From: Aspidiotus rigidus | Taxonomy: Eukaryota; Arthropoda; Insecta; Hemiptera; Diaspididae | NCBI GenBank assembly: GCA_035079385.1 | Contig: JAVHKY010000025.1 | Span: 20,434,501-20,498,500, forward strand | Length of the DNA: 64,000 bases | Direction of reading: 5' to 3' | In this document: one piece after another, positions 31,799 through 43,396 of the stretch | Layout: each line of letters begins with the position of its first letter | Numbering within the stretch: the first letter of the stretch is position 1 | Program-made: the position numbers and the translations under genes | The notes under the pieces: model-generated | The model's database searches: none | What the model was told of the DNA's origin: nothing | Seen by the model: only the letters and a program-made list of their open reading frames with translations

Positions 31799-32146
31799 TC
31801 CTCTTCTTTTCTTTTTCTTCAAAACATAATATCTTAGCCTCATCAAAGCCAAAACTGTGGCTTTATTCAGTAGCATGCTCACAAAGAGCAGTAGACTTTT
31901 GTTTGAATTTAATATTCCTCTTATTCTGATCTAATCTAGCTTTGGTTAATTGAATAGTTTCACCACACTTTATCACAGTCTTTACAAGGTATCTTATATG
32001 CTAAACCTGAACATTTTTCGAGAGGGAGGGGGTCTTTCATTTTGGAAAAAAATTTACTGTTAAGATTATGACCACTGAAGGTGATCTGAAGTTTAGAATC
32101 TAGCAAACTAAGGTACGTTTTAATCATCATACTGGGGGTTCCGATA
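31799..32146 (-). repeat. Inverted endonuclease segment at the 5' side of PLE2
   Basis: This stretch is the reverse complement of 33569-33921 with a few differences. On the minus strand it encodes CSGLAYKIPCKDCDKVW and then loses frame. It ends 12 bases before the start of PLE2 coding on the plus strand. The copies differ by several percent. Confidence 0.82.
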
Positions 32147-32157
32147 AGCAATTCCTC

Positions 32158-33480
32158 CTAAAAATCGAACTCGACCAATTATTCCAAAAGCTCAACGCTC
32201 TCATCATAGAACTACGCAAGATGGAGAATCAATTATCGAAGGATATAAGGGAAGATTGGGTGTTCAAAAAGATCTATGACTTCTTAAATAAGCTGAAAGT
32301 ACGTCTTGTGCTCCAAAAGAAGAACAAACTGTGTAAGAAGTTTGTGCAACTGACCAAAGAGCAGAAACCCAAGATAGAGGATTTACGAGAAAAGAACGGC
32401 TGGTCAACCTCACTACGTGGAAATCCCCGCCGAAGTAAAAAAAGTCCTGGAACTAGGTCCTAAGTTCGTTTTACCTTCCACCAAGATACCCTATGAGAAG
32501 ATGATAGCAGATATTGAACATGTAGTTATCCAGACCAGTGCACCGGAAAAACTAAAAACGGAAGTTCGACAACGTGTTGCCTGCCTCCTCAAAAAATTAA
32601 AACGCACCAATGAGAAGACGAACAAGAAATTCCCCACCCACGTCAACCAAAAAGACCAGAAAATTGTTGAATAGTTTCTGAAAGAAAATGATGATATGGT
32701 TGTTACTAGAGCTGACAAGGGAAATGCACAGTCCTCATGAAGAAAGATGAGTACTCTCAAAAACTACGCGCCCTATTAGAAGACTCCTCCACCTATAAAA
32801 AACTAGATACCGATCCAACTTCTTCCATCCAGAAGAAAAATAACCAGATTCTTAAGACTATGTTTGAAGTGAAGTGCATAGAACTCTCCATTAAAGAGCG
32901 ATTAACAACTTATAATAGTATCCCTCCACGAATCTACGGTCTTCCCAAAATACACAAGCCAAATGTTCCTCTGCGTCCTGTCGTGGCCTCTATCAAGGCC
33001 CCGACGTATAAACTTTCTAAATTCCTCGCTAGTATCCTTGCATGTATAGCCGATGATTCTCTGAACACTCGTAACTCAACAGAACTCGTATCTCAGTTAA
33101 AAGTTTTAAAATTAGATGACAATGAAATTTTAGTCTCTTTTGACGCCGTATCCAAGTTTACAAATACATCTGTCGCTTTAGTGTTAGAAATTGTAGACGA
33201 GAAGTGGACTGAAATCAAGAATTTTACCTCTATTACCAAAGAACTGTTTCTCGAATGCTTAAAATTGTGTTTAAACGATGGTTATTGTAAATTCGACAAT
33301 GTACATTACTCACAGGTGGAAGGAGTTGCAATGGGCAGCCCCTCTCTTCTATTGTTGCAGAACTTGTGCTAGATAAATTATTTAAGACGATTAAAGAGAA
33401 TTTTAATATAAAGTTTTTGACAAAATAGGTAGATAACAGTTTATTTATTATTAATAGTGACCATTTATAAATCCTCATAA
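32158..33480 (+). pseudogene. Penelope-like reverse transcriptase, broken (PLE2)
   Basis: Coding opens at about 32158 (N-terminal helical region, Lys-rich). It shifts frame near 32400 to EIPAEVKKVLELGPKFVLP, and again within TRADKGN, where a short deletion kills the frame. It then resumes at 32737 for 211 codons: PRIYGLPKIHKPNVPLRPVV (RT fingers), LVSFDAVSKFTN (palm block A) and GVAMGSP (block B). Block C, normally YVDD, has a stop codon in place of the Tyr and Asn for the second Asp at about 33427-33438. These lesions rule out activity. The order and motifs are those of Penelope-like elements. Confidence 0.85.
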
Positions 33481-33554
33481 CGTAACAAGTGCTCAACCAC
33501 CCCCTCCCCCCCCCAAAAAAAAAAATAACGTAAACAAAGATAAAGCTCATTTTG

Positions 33555-34033
33555 CTGCCATACCATATATCGGAACCCCTAGTATGATGAATAAAAAGTA
33601 CCTTAGTTTGCTAGATCCTAAACTTCAGATCACCTTCAGTGGTCATAATCTTAACAGTAAATTTTTTTCCAAAATGAAAGACCCCCTCCCTCTCGAAAAA
33701 TGTTCAGGTTTAGTATATAAGATACCTTGTAAAGACTGTGATAAAGTGTACATTGGTGAAACTATTCAATTAACCAAAGCTAGATTTGATCAGCATAAGA
33801 GGAATATTAAATTCAAACAAAAGTCTACTGCTCTTTGTGAGCACGCTACTGAATTAAGCCACAGTTTTGGCTTTGATGAGGCTAAGATATTATGTTTTGA
33901 AGAAAAAGAAAAGAAGAGGAGGATTCGTGAAACTACTGAAATTATTAAGCATAAAAATAAGACTGATTTATTTAACCTTAATGATGTATACGCTCCCGTT
34001 TTTAGCGCAAGTAACTTCAATCGTCATCAATGA
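33555..34033 (+). pseudogene. Penelope-like GIY-YIG endonuclease domain (PLE2)
   Basis: A 149-codon frame (33584-34033) contains PCKDCDKVYIGETIQLTKAR and DQHKRNIKF: the Cys-x2-Cys pair, GIY-YIG-like VYIG, the catalytic-region Arg and the HK motif. It is joined to the RT part by a C8/A11 homopolymer and a deletion removing the thumb. The frame itself is unbroken to its stop. The segment 33569-33921 is repeated inverted at 31799-32146. Confidence 0.82.
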
Positions 34034-34119
34034 TGTAATATCTTCTTACATGTTCTCTCTGGCTGTGTTCCTGAACTGTATCGCATTCTCTCCTTTTTAT
34101 ACTCTTTGTAGTATTCATC

Positions 34120-34166
34120 TAGACCCCGAAGACGAAGTATGTATACTTCGAAACGTCGGTCGCCTC
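34120..34166 (+). other. Degenerate hammerhead-like hairpin at the 3' end of PLE2
   Basis: GACCCCGAAGACG, a 7-bp stem GAAGTAT/ATACTTC, then CGAAACGTCGGTC: the same outline as 28034-28080, but the CTGATGA core is changed to CCGAAGA, so cleavage is unlikely. A third variant is at 61935-61979 (minus). Confidence 0.5.
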
Positions 34167-34482
34167 GTAAAAAATAAAAGTTTTGACGGAAGTGACGTGA
34201 ATTTTTTATTAAAAAAATTTTTCGATGACCGTCTGGACAAGAATTTGTACAAATGTGTAACTATTATTTCATTGTTCCCTACTTTGTGCCGCACTCAAAT
34301 CATCAAACTCAGAGCGTATACGGTGGTAAAATTATCCACAACCGTAAGGAACATTTGGGATATCTTGAAAGCATGATTTCCAGCCAAAAAATATGAATTT
34401 GAGAGGAAATTACTCTTCATTTTTCTTTAACCTTGCCCCCCCCCCCAAATTTAAAAATACAGTTTGCGGATGAAAAAGATGG

Positions 34483-34725
34483 AACAAATTCTCAAACCAT
34501 AAAGAACATTTAGAACAAATTGAGAACAATTATTCCCAAACATTCCTGACTCCAAAATCCAACTTGAGGGGGTACCATTTCTATAGCCCTGCCCCAAACT
34601 TGTTCTTCAAGTACAACAACGAGGGGGTGGGAACAAATTCCAAGACTATGAAGAACATTTAGAACAAATAGAGAACAATCATTTTCAAACATTCCTGACC
34701 CCAAAATCCAACTTGGGGGGGTCGT
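34483..34725 (+). repeat. Tandem duplication, period about 148 bp
   Basis: A block of about 95 bp with AAGAACATTTAGAACAAAT and TTCCTGACYCCAAAATCCAA starts at about 34483 and again at 34631. Both end in a G-rich run. Non-coding. Confidence 0.7.
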
Positions 34726-35793
34726 TGAAATTGACCTGTAATGTTTATTGTATGTCTTTCATAAAGTGTTCCGAGATAGCGAAGTACAATATTATGAACA
34801 TTAATTTTCAATCTCGATAAATGAGTTCCAATCAATTCTAAACCAGAATCGCGACCAAAATAAATTTGATCTCCCTGCAATCATACATCACAAATTGTGC
34901 CGACTTGGTCCAATTATGGACCGTAGGTGTGACTAGACGAGCTGATGGAACTGATGCCATCCATGAAGGATGTAAAATTCCGAAAATCCCAAAAAGATAC
35001 AAAGTCGCACGTTACTACAGGCCACAAGTGAGGATTTACCTTCTCTTCCTCGGAAATCTCCGGTTTACAAAACCGTTTGCACCGCCGTCGATGAATACAA
35101 TCAAAACTCTTTACTCGCCGTCTTCTTTCGCCTTCAACTTATCTTATTTTAACTTCAGTTTATCATACTGGGATTACGAAAGAATGCTTTCGAGTTTTTA
35201 AGAAAAAATTTTCAGAAGAGTCGATTTGATAGATTATGATATACCCAGGATCTTAAGAGTGCCAGTCTTGTACTTTGTAATATTTGTTTTTATTTTTTAT
35301 ATAAAGTGTCCTTGCACGAATAAAATTTCAAATTCCGAGAGGATAACAAATTGAACAAAAACTTCATCAACTGATAAATTCTAATCCTCCCCTTCCTATG
35401 TTGTGCGCGTGACTTTTATCAATACTGACTATATTGTTCCACACGATGAAACTTCAAAAATTAAAGCGAGATTTCGAATGTTCTACTTGGGGAAATTTTA
35501 GGTGTACATTACCCGATGACCAACATCAGTGCTTTAACCGCCATACATCTTCGCTCAGCCTGGATGTAGTTTCTCACGATCAGCGCCACGTCATCGGTTG
35601 AAATCCAATAGAACCACGAACGAATACCGTAATATAACAATCATTCCACTTCGCGACACGACTCCCACCACGAAACACATAGTGTATGATTTTACTCAAC
35701 TAGACTATTTTTTGTCGGATATCAAGAACTATGGTCGGATCGATCATGAGTGTAACGATGAACAGATCTTTTCTTGAAAAGTTTTGCCGTCCG
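34726..35793. other. Non-coding spacer
   Basis: A frame at 34866-35201 (111 codons) is open but has no recognisable domain. The rest is AT-rich without structure that I can see. Confidence 0.3.
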
Positions 35794-36240
35794 AAAGTGG
35801 CTCATACTTCGCGGTTACACGATCGCACACGATATGTGGACTCACTGAATTCTTGTTCGTCGAAAGCAGGTGACACATTCGAGAGAGATAAGGATGTGAA
35901 CATGAATAGGAATACGATTCGAATCGTACGATTCCACTAAGAAGGGTAGTCAGCCAGATAAAACAGAAAACGAGAGGCTCCCGAAACTTTCGCATATTTT
36001 GCGGTTACACAATCGCGAATTCTTGCAGCGAACGACTCGACTGATGAAAACTCGAAAAGAAAATACTGCCTCGCGAGCAGCCAACCGGTACCTCGCAGAC
36101 GGTACACGGACTTACTGAATTCTCGTTCGTCGAAAGCACGTAGCAACACTTCGAGAGAGATAAGGATAAGAAGAAACATGAATAACGATACGAGTCAGCC
36201 AGATAGAAATAGGTAGTTTACAATCCGGATAAAACAGGAA
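35794..36240 (+). repeat. Diverged direct duplication
   Basis: GCGGTTACACGATCGC, ACTGAATTCTTGTTCGTCGA and TTCGAGAGAGATAAGGAT at 35812-35895 recur in the same order at 36000-36170, spaced wider because of an insertion in the second copy. GTCAGCCAGATA also occurs in both. Non-coding. Confidence 0.65.
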
Positions 36241-37994
36241 ACGAAAGAATCAAAGGTACGCCATCACTTTTTCAATCACTGTCTTGACTTTTCCCACTCT
36301 GCCATTCAAGAGCAGGAAATCGTTGGTTTTCTTTGTGAAAGTAATATCAACCCACTTCGTTACTCTTCGTGAATTCTTCTGACTTGAATCAAAATTCCCC
36401 GACTGTTCTATCATTGGCCAAATTTCCCTATTTTTTCTGGTTTCCTAGTAATTGGCAACCTTGAAATATTACGATCAACGTGTTGAAGTCCGATCGTAAA
36501 TCCAAGTGTTGAACTTCATCGTGTTCGAATGAGTAGAGCTTCCCTGAATAAAAGATACGGACACCCTGTCTCCGCTCGTTCGTAAAATACTAGTTCCCGT
36601 TCTCTCTCGCTCTTTCTCTCGTCCTTTTTTCGTCTTTCGATTTCGACTTCCACGAGCATGTGTAGTTGCCGCAAGAAGAACCGTGCGCAATATTATGAAC
36701 ATGGACAATTAGAATTGAAGAACATTGTATGCATTCCTCAAAATTGTACAACTGCAAATCTCATAGGCTACACGAGTAAAATCTTGATAAAATATCTAAC
36801 CATGGAATAACTGAATAACATTCAGTTTCCCGAAATATTATGCGTAGTACTCGTATATTTAAATTCGTATATTTTGGAGTAAATAATTTTTGTCGCATGC
36901 GTTGGCTGTTTTCTCTCACACCGTATTTATCCCGACTCAAAACGGTCGCGAGCTGTACAGAACTACCCTCATGAAATCCTATCTTCTACCATCATCTTGT
37001 GCATCTTGTCAATTTCCTTCTTCAAGAGAGCTTCATGTACACAGCCACCTCGGAGACGTCCAAAATCTATCTTCGCGAAGCCGAACCTGGCTTCTGAGAC
37101 CAACTTCTCTACCGTTTCTCTCTGGCTTCGTCCCGATTCGTCTCGTCTTCTCATCATTTCTCTCAGAACAGTACCTGGTTTCAAGTCCAGCTTCTCTCCA
37201 GCTTGTCTCTGGCCTTTTCTCAGCCTAACCTCACTTCCATACACTTCTCGTATTTTCCTTTCCAGCTTCTTTCACCGTCTTCTCCGGCTGTTCTCCGCGG
37301 AAACCGCGGGTCTAACCATCCCCTCGGCCCAAACAACTTTCCCGGCTCTTCGTAGGCTTCTCGCTACTCCCACTGACTATTTTCATTTCTCCCTTTTTGC
37401 TGGTCGCAGAAAGCACGGGTACAGCGGTGTCCGTAGCTCACCGTGGACTTACTCGTATTCCACCTGACCCGGTACCTCCGCATCTTTTCCTCGCTGCTCG
37501 CCGTGGAAGCCGTGGGCTTGACACACTCTCTTTCCTCTTTCGAATCACGCTGAGCTCTAACCACTTCTGTCTCAAACTATCTGTAGTTTCTGTTCTGAAT
37601 CTCAGTTCGGAACAGGCAAATAGTTGATGAAGCTAAAACCGACCCCAAAGAAGGCCGTCTCTGTAATGTCAAGAGCATTTTAGATAAAAGAAGACAAAAC
37701 TTCATCGAATATCTCATTGAATCGGAAAGTGAGTTTAGGAAGTCGAGTTATTGCTGCCAGGCAGTCAAAAAACGTTGAAGATTTATGTGATGGTAAGTCC
37801 GCTCACATGCGCAACAGCAAGGGTCACCATACAGAAGGGACCGAGATGAATCGGTAGTACACAGAAGTGAGGGATATTGGATGTCGCTATATTTTGCTGA
37901 GAAAGCATTTGGGTCAACAACTACCTACAATGACTTGAGTTGGGGGAGAGGTTTGAAACATCCAAGGAAATTTAAACATTATCCCACATACAAT
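36241..37994. other. No recognised gene; pyrimidine-rich block with opposing frames
   Basis: The segment 36890-37630 is C/T-rich and relatively GC-rich. A minus-strand frame at 36969-37244 (91 codons; Arg/Lys/Glu-rich, helical, EMMRRRDESGRSQRETVEKL) reads more like protein than the plus-strand frames and could be a retroelement ORF1 remnant. I do not recognise it. Flanks on both sides show nothing. Confidence 0.3.
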
Positions 37995-38240
37995 CGCTGT
38001 ATAGAGGCAACCACTCCTGGTTGGTGTTCACCATGAGACCACCAGATAGGGAAGGAAGAGGGGTGCATAAACTTCAAGAAAATCTATAAACCATGTATCA
38101 TTTATTGAATACCCGGAAACCTCGTTTTCAAGAGCGATATACTGGAGTCTTTAGTGTGGTGTTTTAGGAGGAACTACTATACCGGTCTCCTGTAAACAAA
38201 GCTACAGGAAACCCATGTTACTGGCTCTGTATTGACTTGA
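37995..38240 (+). mobile_element. Fragment of the copy-D non-LTR 3' module
   Basis: ACTCCTGGTTGGTGTTCACC and GGAAGAGGGGTGCATAAAC align with 11388-11450. Later parts (TCCTGTAAACAAAGCTACAG) are diverged. No poly(A) is found. Confidence 0.5.
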
Positions 38241-38808
38241 ATACACATATGTATCATTAAACGTACACTGGTAGTAACATGTGTGGTCAGAATATCGCAG
38301 CACAAAAGTCGGTACACGCATTCAGTCTGCATCCTGAAGAGCTTGACCAATACTTATTCCGTCATTGGAAGGGATCTTTAATGAATAAACATAAAATACG
38401 AGTACTCTCTCATCTCTTGCTCCTCTAATCTTACGTTAGTTTCATTGGATTTGAAAGCGAAGTATTCTAATGATCTCGAGAAATCAGCTTATTATTATTA
38501 CTAATTTTGGGTATTTCGTGTAGAACATCGTATAGATATTATATTTTCAAGACACTGATATGTAGCAGGGTTTGCTAGATTCACCCACGTTTCGACGGAC
38601 GGGTGATCGTTCGTTCGTTTACTCATTCATTGGTATTCGTTTGTTCCTTTCCCGTTCTGTCCAAGCATAACATCTTTTTGTGGTCATTGATTATTTCAGC
38701 TGAGGATTTATATTATATTTACTTTAAAAAATTAGAATCTTCGCCGTGCACCATGCCACAGAATTCGAAGTCTCTCTGAAGAAGACATATTGTTCCAGCG
38801 TACAATTG
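38241..38808. other. Non-coding spacer
   Basis: No gene, repeat or terminal structure seen. Confidence 0.35.
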
Positions 38809-39153
38809 GTCCAGTCAAATAAGAATTTTTATGGGCCATAAATGTGACGGAAGATCTTTTTTTTGTAATATGATCAGGATAATCCCCTGATTAAAATACC
38901 AATGAGTCCTAAGCACTCTGCCCCCCGCAAAATCCACCCGCGGCCCCCTTCACCACCAAAATTCAGTTTTTTGCAATTTTCTCGAAAACTAAGCCTTTCA
39001 GAGAGAAAAATTTCAAACAAAAGTTGTTCCTCGTAAAATTTCATACAAGATTCACTACTCATTTGTTACCCTACGTTCATTGGTTCGTCTAAAAATTGTC
39101 ATTTGAATACCTGATTTCATCTTACGAGCCATTTTTTGCGTTATATCGGATTA
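38809..39153 (+). repeat. Left arm of a 350-bp inverted repeat
   Basis: From GTCCAGTCAA to TTATATCGGATTA this is the reverse complement of 42227-42580 at about 85 percent by eye. It includes GGGCCATAAATGTGACGGAAG and AAACTGAATTTTGG-type segments. The arms enclose 3.1 kb with an I-clade relic and MITEs. No transposase is seen between them. Confidence 0.75.
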
Positions 39154-39735
39154 AATTGATAATTTAGAAAGAAATTTTTTAGGTAAAAGTTGTTCATCGT
39201 AATTTTTTTTACGATAATCAATCCAAAATATGATTATTTTTAAAAATTTGAAATAATCATTCTAGAACTCTCATCATTCCGTGTTGAGACAGTAATAAGC
39301 GTGAATGTACTGAACAAGGATCCCGAGAAGTGAACTCGAATGTGGGTGAGAATTCGCTGTGAATCAGTGCCTGTAAGTTCTACACCGTACGCTTGGTTTA
39401 CTCGTTGGTTCCGCGATCATACGATCCCTGATATTGGGATATTTGTGGATTTAGTGTCACTGATCCCTGATTTGAAGTTACAATTTGGGTAATGAAATTG
39501 TCTTTGACTTACTCGACATCAGCCAAACGTCCTCTCTCAGGATTACCCTGGGAACTTATCGTGCCAACTCCAAACTTAGCCTATGCGCAGAGGCCTTAGA
39601 ACCACCCCGCCACTTTCAAAAACTCTTCCAACTTTTTATCCTCTGTCTTCCGATTTCCACAACTTCCAACTAACAAACGAATCTTTCTCCTTCACAACAA
39701 CCAACCATCCACCAAACATATTTGTCTCCGATTCA

Positions 39736-40002
39736 CAGGGTGTCTACAAATTTGAAAATTAAAAATATTGGACTTTTATTGGACCTTTTGTCGCAAATCT
39801 CTTGATTTAACAAGCAAAAAAAAAAAAAATCTCAATTCTTGATTATTGATTTTTATTGAATATGTATTAAAATTAGAACTTTTATTCTCGATTACTGATT
39901 TTTATTGGACTTGCATCAAAATTAATGGAATTTTATTGACTTCTTGGACCATTTTTGAAATAGTGAACTTTTATTGGACTTATTGATCTGTTAGACACCC
40001 TG
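39736..40002. mobile_element. 267-bp MITE with TIR CAGGGTGTCTA
   Basis: The left end CAGGGTGTCTACAAATTTG and right end, complement CAGGGTGTCTAACAG, share an 11-12-bp inverted terminus. The interior is AT-rich and repeats TTTTATTGGACTT four times. It splits the I-clade coding at 39735/40003. No clear target duplication. Confidence 0.72.
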
Positions 40003-40285
40003 TCTTTACATTCAACTTCTCCTCCTTAGACTCCCTCTCAACCTAAATACGTCTCGACCTAACAGAAAGCCTCAAATCCGACAAAATTGCTTATACTTTA
40101 CACATCAGGAAACTATTTCAAGAATATCTTCACTACACACTTTGCCTCTTCTGCGGATCTAAAATATCCAATAAAGCAGCCTACACACGGTCGACTGGGT
40201 CACAACGTATCCGCAAAATAGGTTCCATATTTATAGCCGAATCTATGAGCCTAATCGCCTGCCCACCCACCTCCTCCAATTACCC

Positions 40286-40691
40286 TGTGACGTCGACGTT
40301 GTTCGACGTCACGTACCCATCGTATAGTAGTACAATTAGAATACGTAACAATCGAGATTTTATCGTCTAATATAGCCATATACTCGTTTTTACCTTTAAT
40401 CATAAACGTTCGATAGATCCGACTCCCCGAATTTCACATACAGTATGAAAAAGATGTAAACTAAATTACTAATAGGCCATTAGAATCATACGACGAAAAT
40501 CCGAGATATTGCATCAGATATTTTCTTTGTAGTACATCCAATACGCAGTTACTTAGTAAATCGATTTTAGATCAATACTCATTCCACCTTTCGATCTCGC
40601 TAAATTGTTACGTCTCAACGAAACTTTGTTTAATAAAGTCACCTCTCGTATTAATGTGAACTTAGTCGTTTTGTGTTTCTCAACCCTTTCA
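40286..40691 (+). mobile_element. Possible solo LTR inside the I-clade relic
   Basis: The 406-bp segment starts TGTGACG and ends TTCA, interrupts I-clade coding on both sides, and has AATAAAG near its end, all as in an LTR. Its first bases form a 10-bp palindrome, GTGACGTCGA/TCGACGTCAC. A 4-5-bp target duplication is not clean (TACCC against GCCCA), so the call is tentative. Confidence 0.42.
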
Positions 40692-41005
40692 GCCCATCAC
40701 ATACCCCCAAACGGCAAATTCCTTCTTCTAACCAACTCTTTTTCTCTCTTCACTACACTCCCTTACAGACTCTTACAACTCTAACCCAATCGTGCAACGC
40801 ATCCCTCTACACTTGATAATTTAGACTCAATTAACACGCAAATAATTTTCTTATCTATGGATCCCCAGGCACGTTGATCTCTTCGAACATGACGCTGTTG
40901 ATCAAGCCGCCAAACAAGCTACCTCCTTCCCCAAATAACTGATGATTGCACTTTTCTATCTCTAGACTATAAAAATATTTTTATTCAGTAATTATATATA
41001 TATAT

Positions 41006-41617
41006 ATATCGATGGTGACGTGCACAAAGGATCTAAGTGACAAAAACCATATTTTTCAGGAGAGCGATTTGAAAATTTTTGGAACTTCAATTTGACCTGC
41101 TGGCCACAGTATTGCTTGAAGTTACTTGAAATTTGGGATGTAGGACGCACCAACCCTAAAGAATAGATCCTCGTTTTAAAAAAATGTGTAGCTTAATTTA
41201 TAAGCATTCTACAGCCATATTTTGACCTTTTGAGCGCACTTACGACATTTGGCTTGAACGATTTTTCACTTACTACATTAGTGCACCTATTTCCTGTACT
41301 AATTGTAATGGCACAATAAAGATTGAAGGATTGCACAGGTTGTATTAAGTACATTTGCGTGACAAGCCATTTGTCGTAAGTGCGGCGATATAGGGTTCTG
41401 CATGTTATTTTCTGCACTTACTACAATTGGCGCAACAAAAATATGATTTTCGTCACTTACTACATTTGTACATTGCCCCTGGGGGCTGATTGGTGGACTT
41501 TTTCCCACTTTTTTCGATGCAGGCCGATAGTCCATGAGCTCCTTGACCCATTTTTGCCCTTAACTCATTTTTGATAAAAATGTCACTTAGATCCTTTGTG
41601 CACGTCACCATCGATAT
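41006..41617. mobile_element. 612-bp TIR element in a TA repeat
   Basis: ATATCGATGGTGACGTGCAC at the left and its complement at the right form a perfect or near-perfect inverted repeat of about 37 bp. The interior carries repeated CACTTACTACA-type motifs on both strands and no transposase. The left end lies in an AT dinucleotide run, so a TA target is plausible but cannot be proved. Confidence 0.78.
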
Positions 41618-41929
41618 GTAAGGTTTTCTCCTGTTCCTTCTCGCCATCGCACTTTCTGTTTCATTTCCTCGCGTATCTCCCTTTTCTTATCTGGTTGTAC
41701 TGGCCGGCGTCACGCACGTCTAAACCAGATAGGTTGCTCTTGTTCTTTCGTTGGAACTGATTTGTACGGTGTTCGTTTCGATCACTCTTTTCTTTTCTCG
41801 CTTGTATATTGCTTCATCATATCGCGCTCTAGTCGCACGAAGCGACATAGTTTTGAATTCACTTCGAATAAATAAAAGTGCATTCTACTAGTATTGTGCG
41901 ACTGTTTATTTACCTCGCCAGATCTTACA

Positions 41930-41963
<34 letters not shown>

Positions 41964-42226
41964 GGGGGGGGGGTAATGTTCTGTATATATAATGATGTGT
42001 GTAACTATTTTTGATCACATAGGAAATTCTTGAACCAAGAAGATGATTTTTTGAAATACTACAAAATAGCTTACGTGTACAAAAAATTCGCCATTTTTTA
42101 ACCAACCAATAGATGTACAAAATCACATCAAGTTAGTACTGAGAAAGTTTTCTTCAGAGAAATTATTTTCTTAATTCTTGGAAAAAGTATACAAAAAATG
42201 TAAAAATTGAACCGAAACTGTCACTA
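41618..42226. other. Non-coding; (TA)n, T18-G10 homopolymer
   Basis: A TA microsatellite at 41929-41946 is followed directly by about 18 T and 10 G. No gene is seen. Minus-strand frames here are low complexity. Confidence 0.4.
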
Positions 42227-42580
42227 TAATCCGGTATAACGTAAAAATGGCTCGTAAGAACAAAATGAGGTACTTAAATGGCAATTTTCAGGCCAACCAA
42301 TGAACGTAGGGTAACGAATAAATAGTGAATCTTGTAGAAAATTTTACGAGGAATAACTTTCGTTAGAAATTTTTTTCTCTAAAATGCTTAGTTTTCGAGA
42401 AAATTGCAAAAAACTGAATTTTGGGGATAAAGGGGGCCGTGAGGGGACTTTGCAGGAGGCAAAGCGCGTAGGACTCATCGGTATTTTAATCAGGGGTTAT
42501 CTTAAGCACATTACAAAAGAAAAACCTTCCGTCACATTTATGGCCCATAATTGTCATTTTTTCATCTTTATTGACTGGAC
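42227..42580 (-). repeat. Right arm of the 350-bp inverted repeat
   Basis: Reverse complement of 38809-39153. The outer end TTGACTGGAC mirrors GTCCAGTCAA. A plus-strand frame (42384-42734) crosses it but has no recognisable domain. Confidence 0.75.
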
Positions 42581-43171
42581 TAATTTAATCGATGAAAAAT
42601 ACAAGTTAATTCTTGAAGCAATAAGATGTGATCGCTTTAGTGAAATAATCAAAACATATGGTATGGCGTTTTCCACCCGTAGATCTGTGATTAAATCTGA
42701 GTATCATGAAGCTCCCGAACACTTGTTGATGTAAAATGATGTCTTCTACACCTATTTTTCTATACAAGTAATTGGGTAATTGACATCCTTTTTTCCCCCT
42801 TTTTTAGAAAACAATAATTGAGGAATTAATTCATGGTCTAATTCGCAAGTCCCATTTTTTGGCACATCATTTATAGTGGAACTGGTGAAGACAATGGAGT
42901 GTAGATATTTTCATTCAACCACAGAACGTATCATTGATGATGTATCCAAGGTTTGAAAAGGATACAAATTTATATTCGAAGTTCATCCTCCTTCCTTTTT
43001 CTTCAATAAGTATGAGCTATATTTCATTTTGCTTGCAGCATGATCATTGTAATGGAAAAGGCAAGCGCTTTCGAGCACAACCATCGAAAAAACTAGACTG
43101 CCCAGCAACCATGAAATGTGGTTTGATTCAAAAATATATTATTCGGATCGGATACCAATAAATCCATCACG

Positions 43172-43396
43172 ATGACATTTATAAACGATGTAACCGGTTT
43201 GTCTATTAAAGACGTCACTTTTATAAATCCATACTTAGACGTGGATACAGATGTTCAGTCAAGAAGTATCGTTGACGTATTGTGTGAGTCTTCATCAGGA
43301 AGAATACTCTATTACGAGGCTAAAATTTTTTCCTCCCAGTTAGAAAAAGGGAACGTTGATTACGCCAGAATGGTGAAAAACAATCGTCGTGGATGA
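43172..43396 (+). pseudogene. PD-(D/E)XK nuclease (Rpn/transposase-type) N-terminal fragment
   Basis: 75 codons from an ATG at 43172. TGLSIKDVTFINPYLD followed by SIVDVLCESSSGRILYYEAK matches the start of bacterial Rpn / PD-(D/E)XK family transposase proteins, where an Asp (IVDVLC) and an ExK/Q pair (EAK) build the nuclease centre. The family usually continues for about 200 more residues with a YYxxxxY..Q helix; here the frame stops at 43396 and no continuation is visible, so it is truncated. These proteins are abundant in intracellular bacteria. In animal DNA they suggest lateral transfer or a domesticated mobile nuclease. Neighbouring DNA is AT-rich and non-coding. The assignment is by motif only. 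Confidence 0.5.

Larger units (their letters stand above)
39490..40945 (+). pseudogene. I-clade ORF2 C-terminal fragment, interrupted by a MITE and a possible solo LTR
   Basis: LDISQTSSLRITLGTYRANS and SLCAEALEPPRHFQ (39510-39620) are the RT thumb/connection of I-type elements. After the MITE at 39736-40002 weak coding continues to about 40285. After the LTR-like insert, 40692-40945 shows the RNase H end (FLSMDPQARW-type and DAVDQAAKQATS, the WIPGHxGI...VDxAAK block). Stops and shifts occur throughout. The I-clade assignment rests on the RNase H plus these thumb motifs. Confidence 0.65.

Noticed and set aside
42384..42734. 116-codon frame over the right inverted-repeat arm
   Set aside because: The matching left arm lacks an equivalent open frame, so coding is unlikely.
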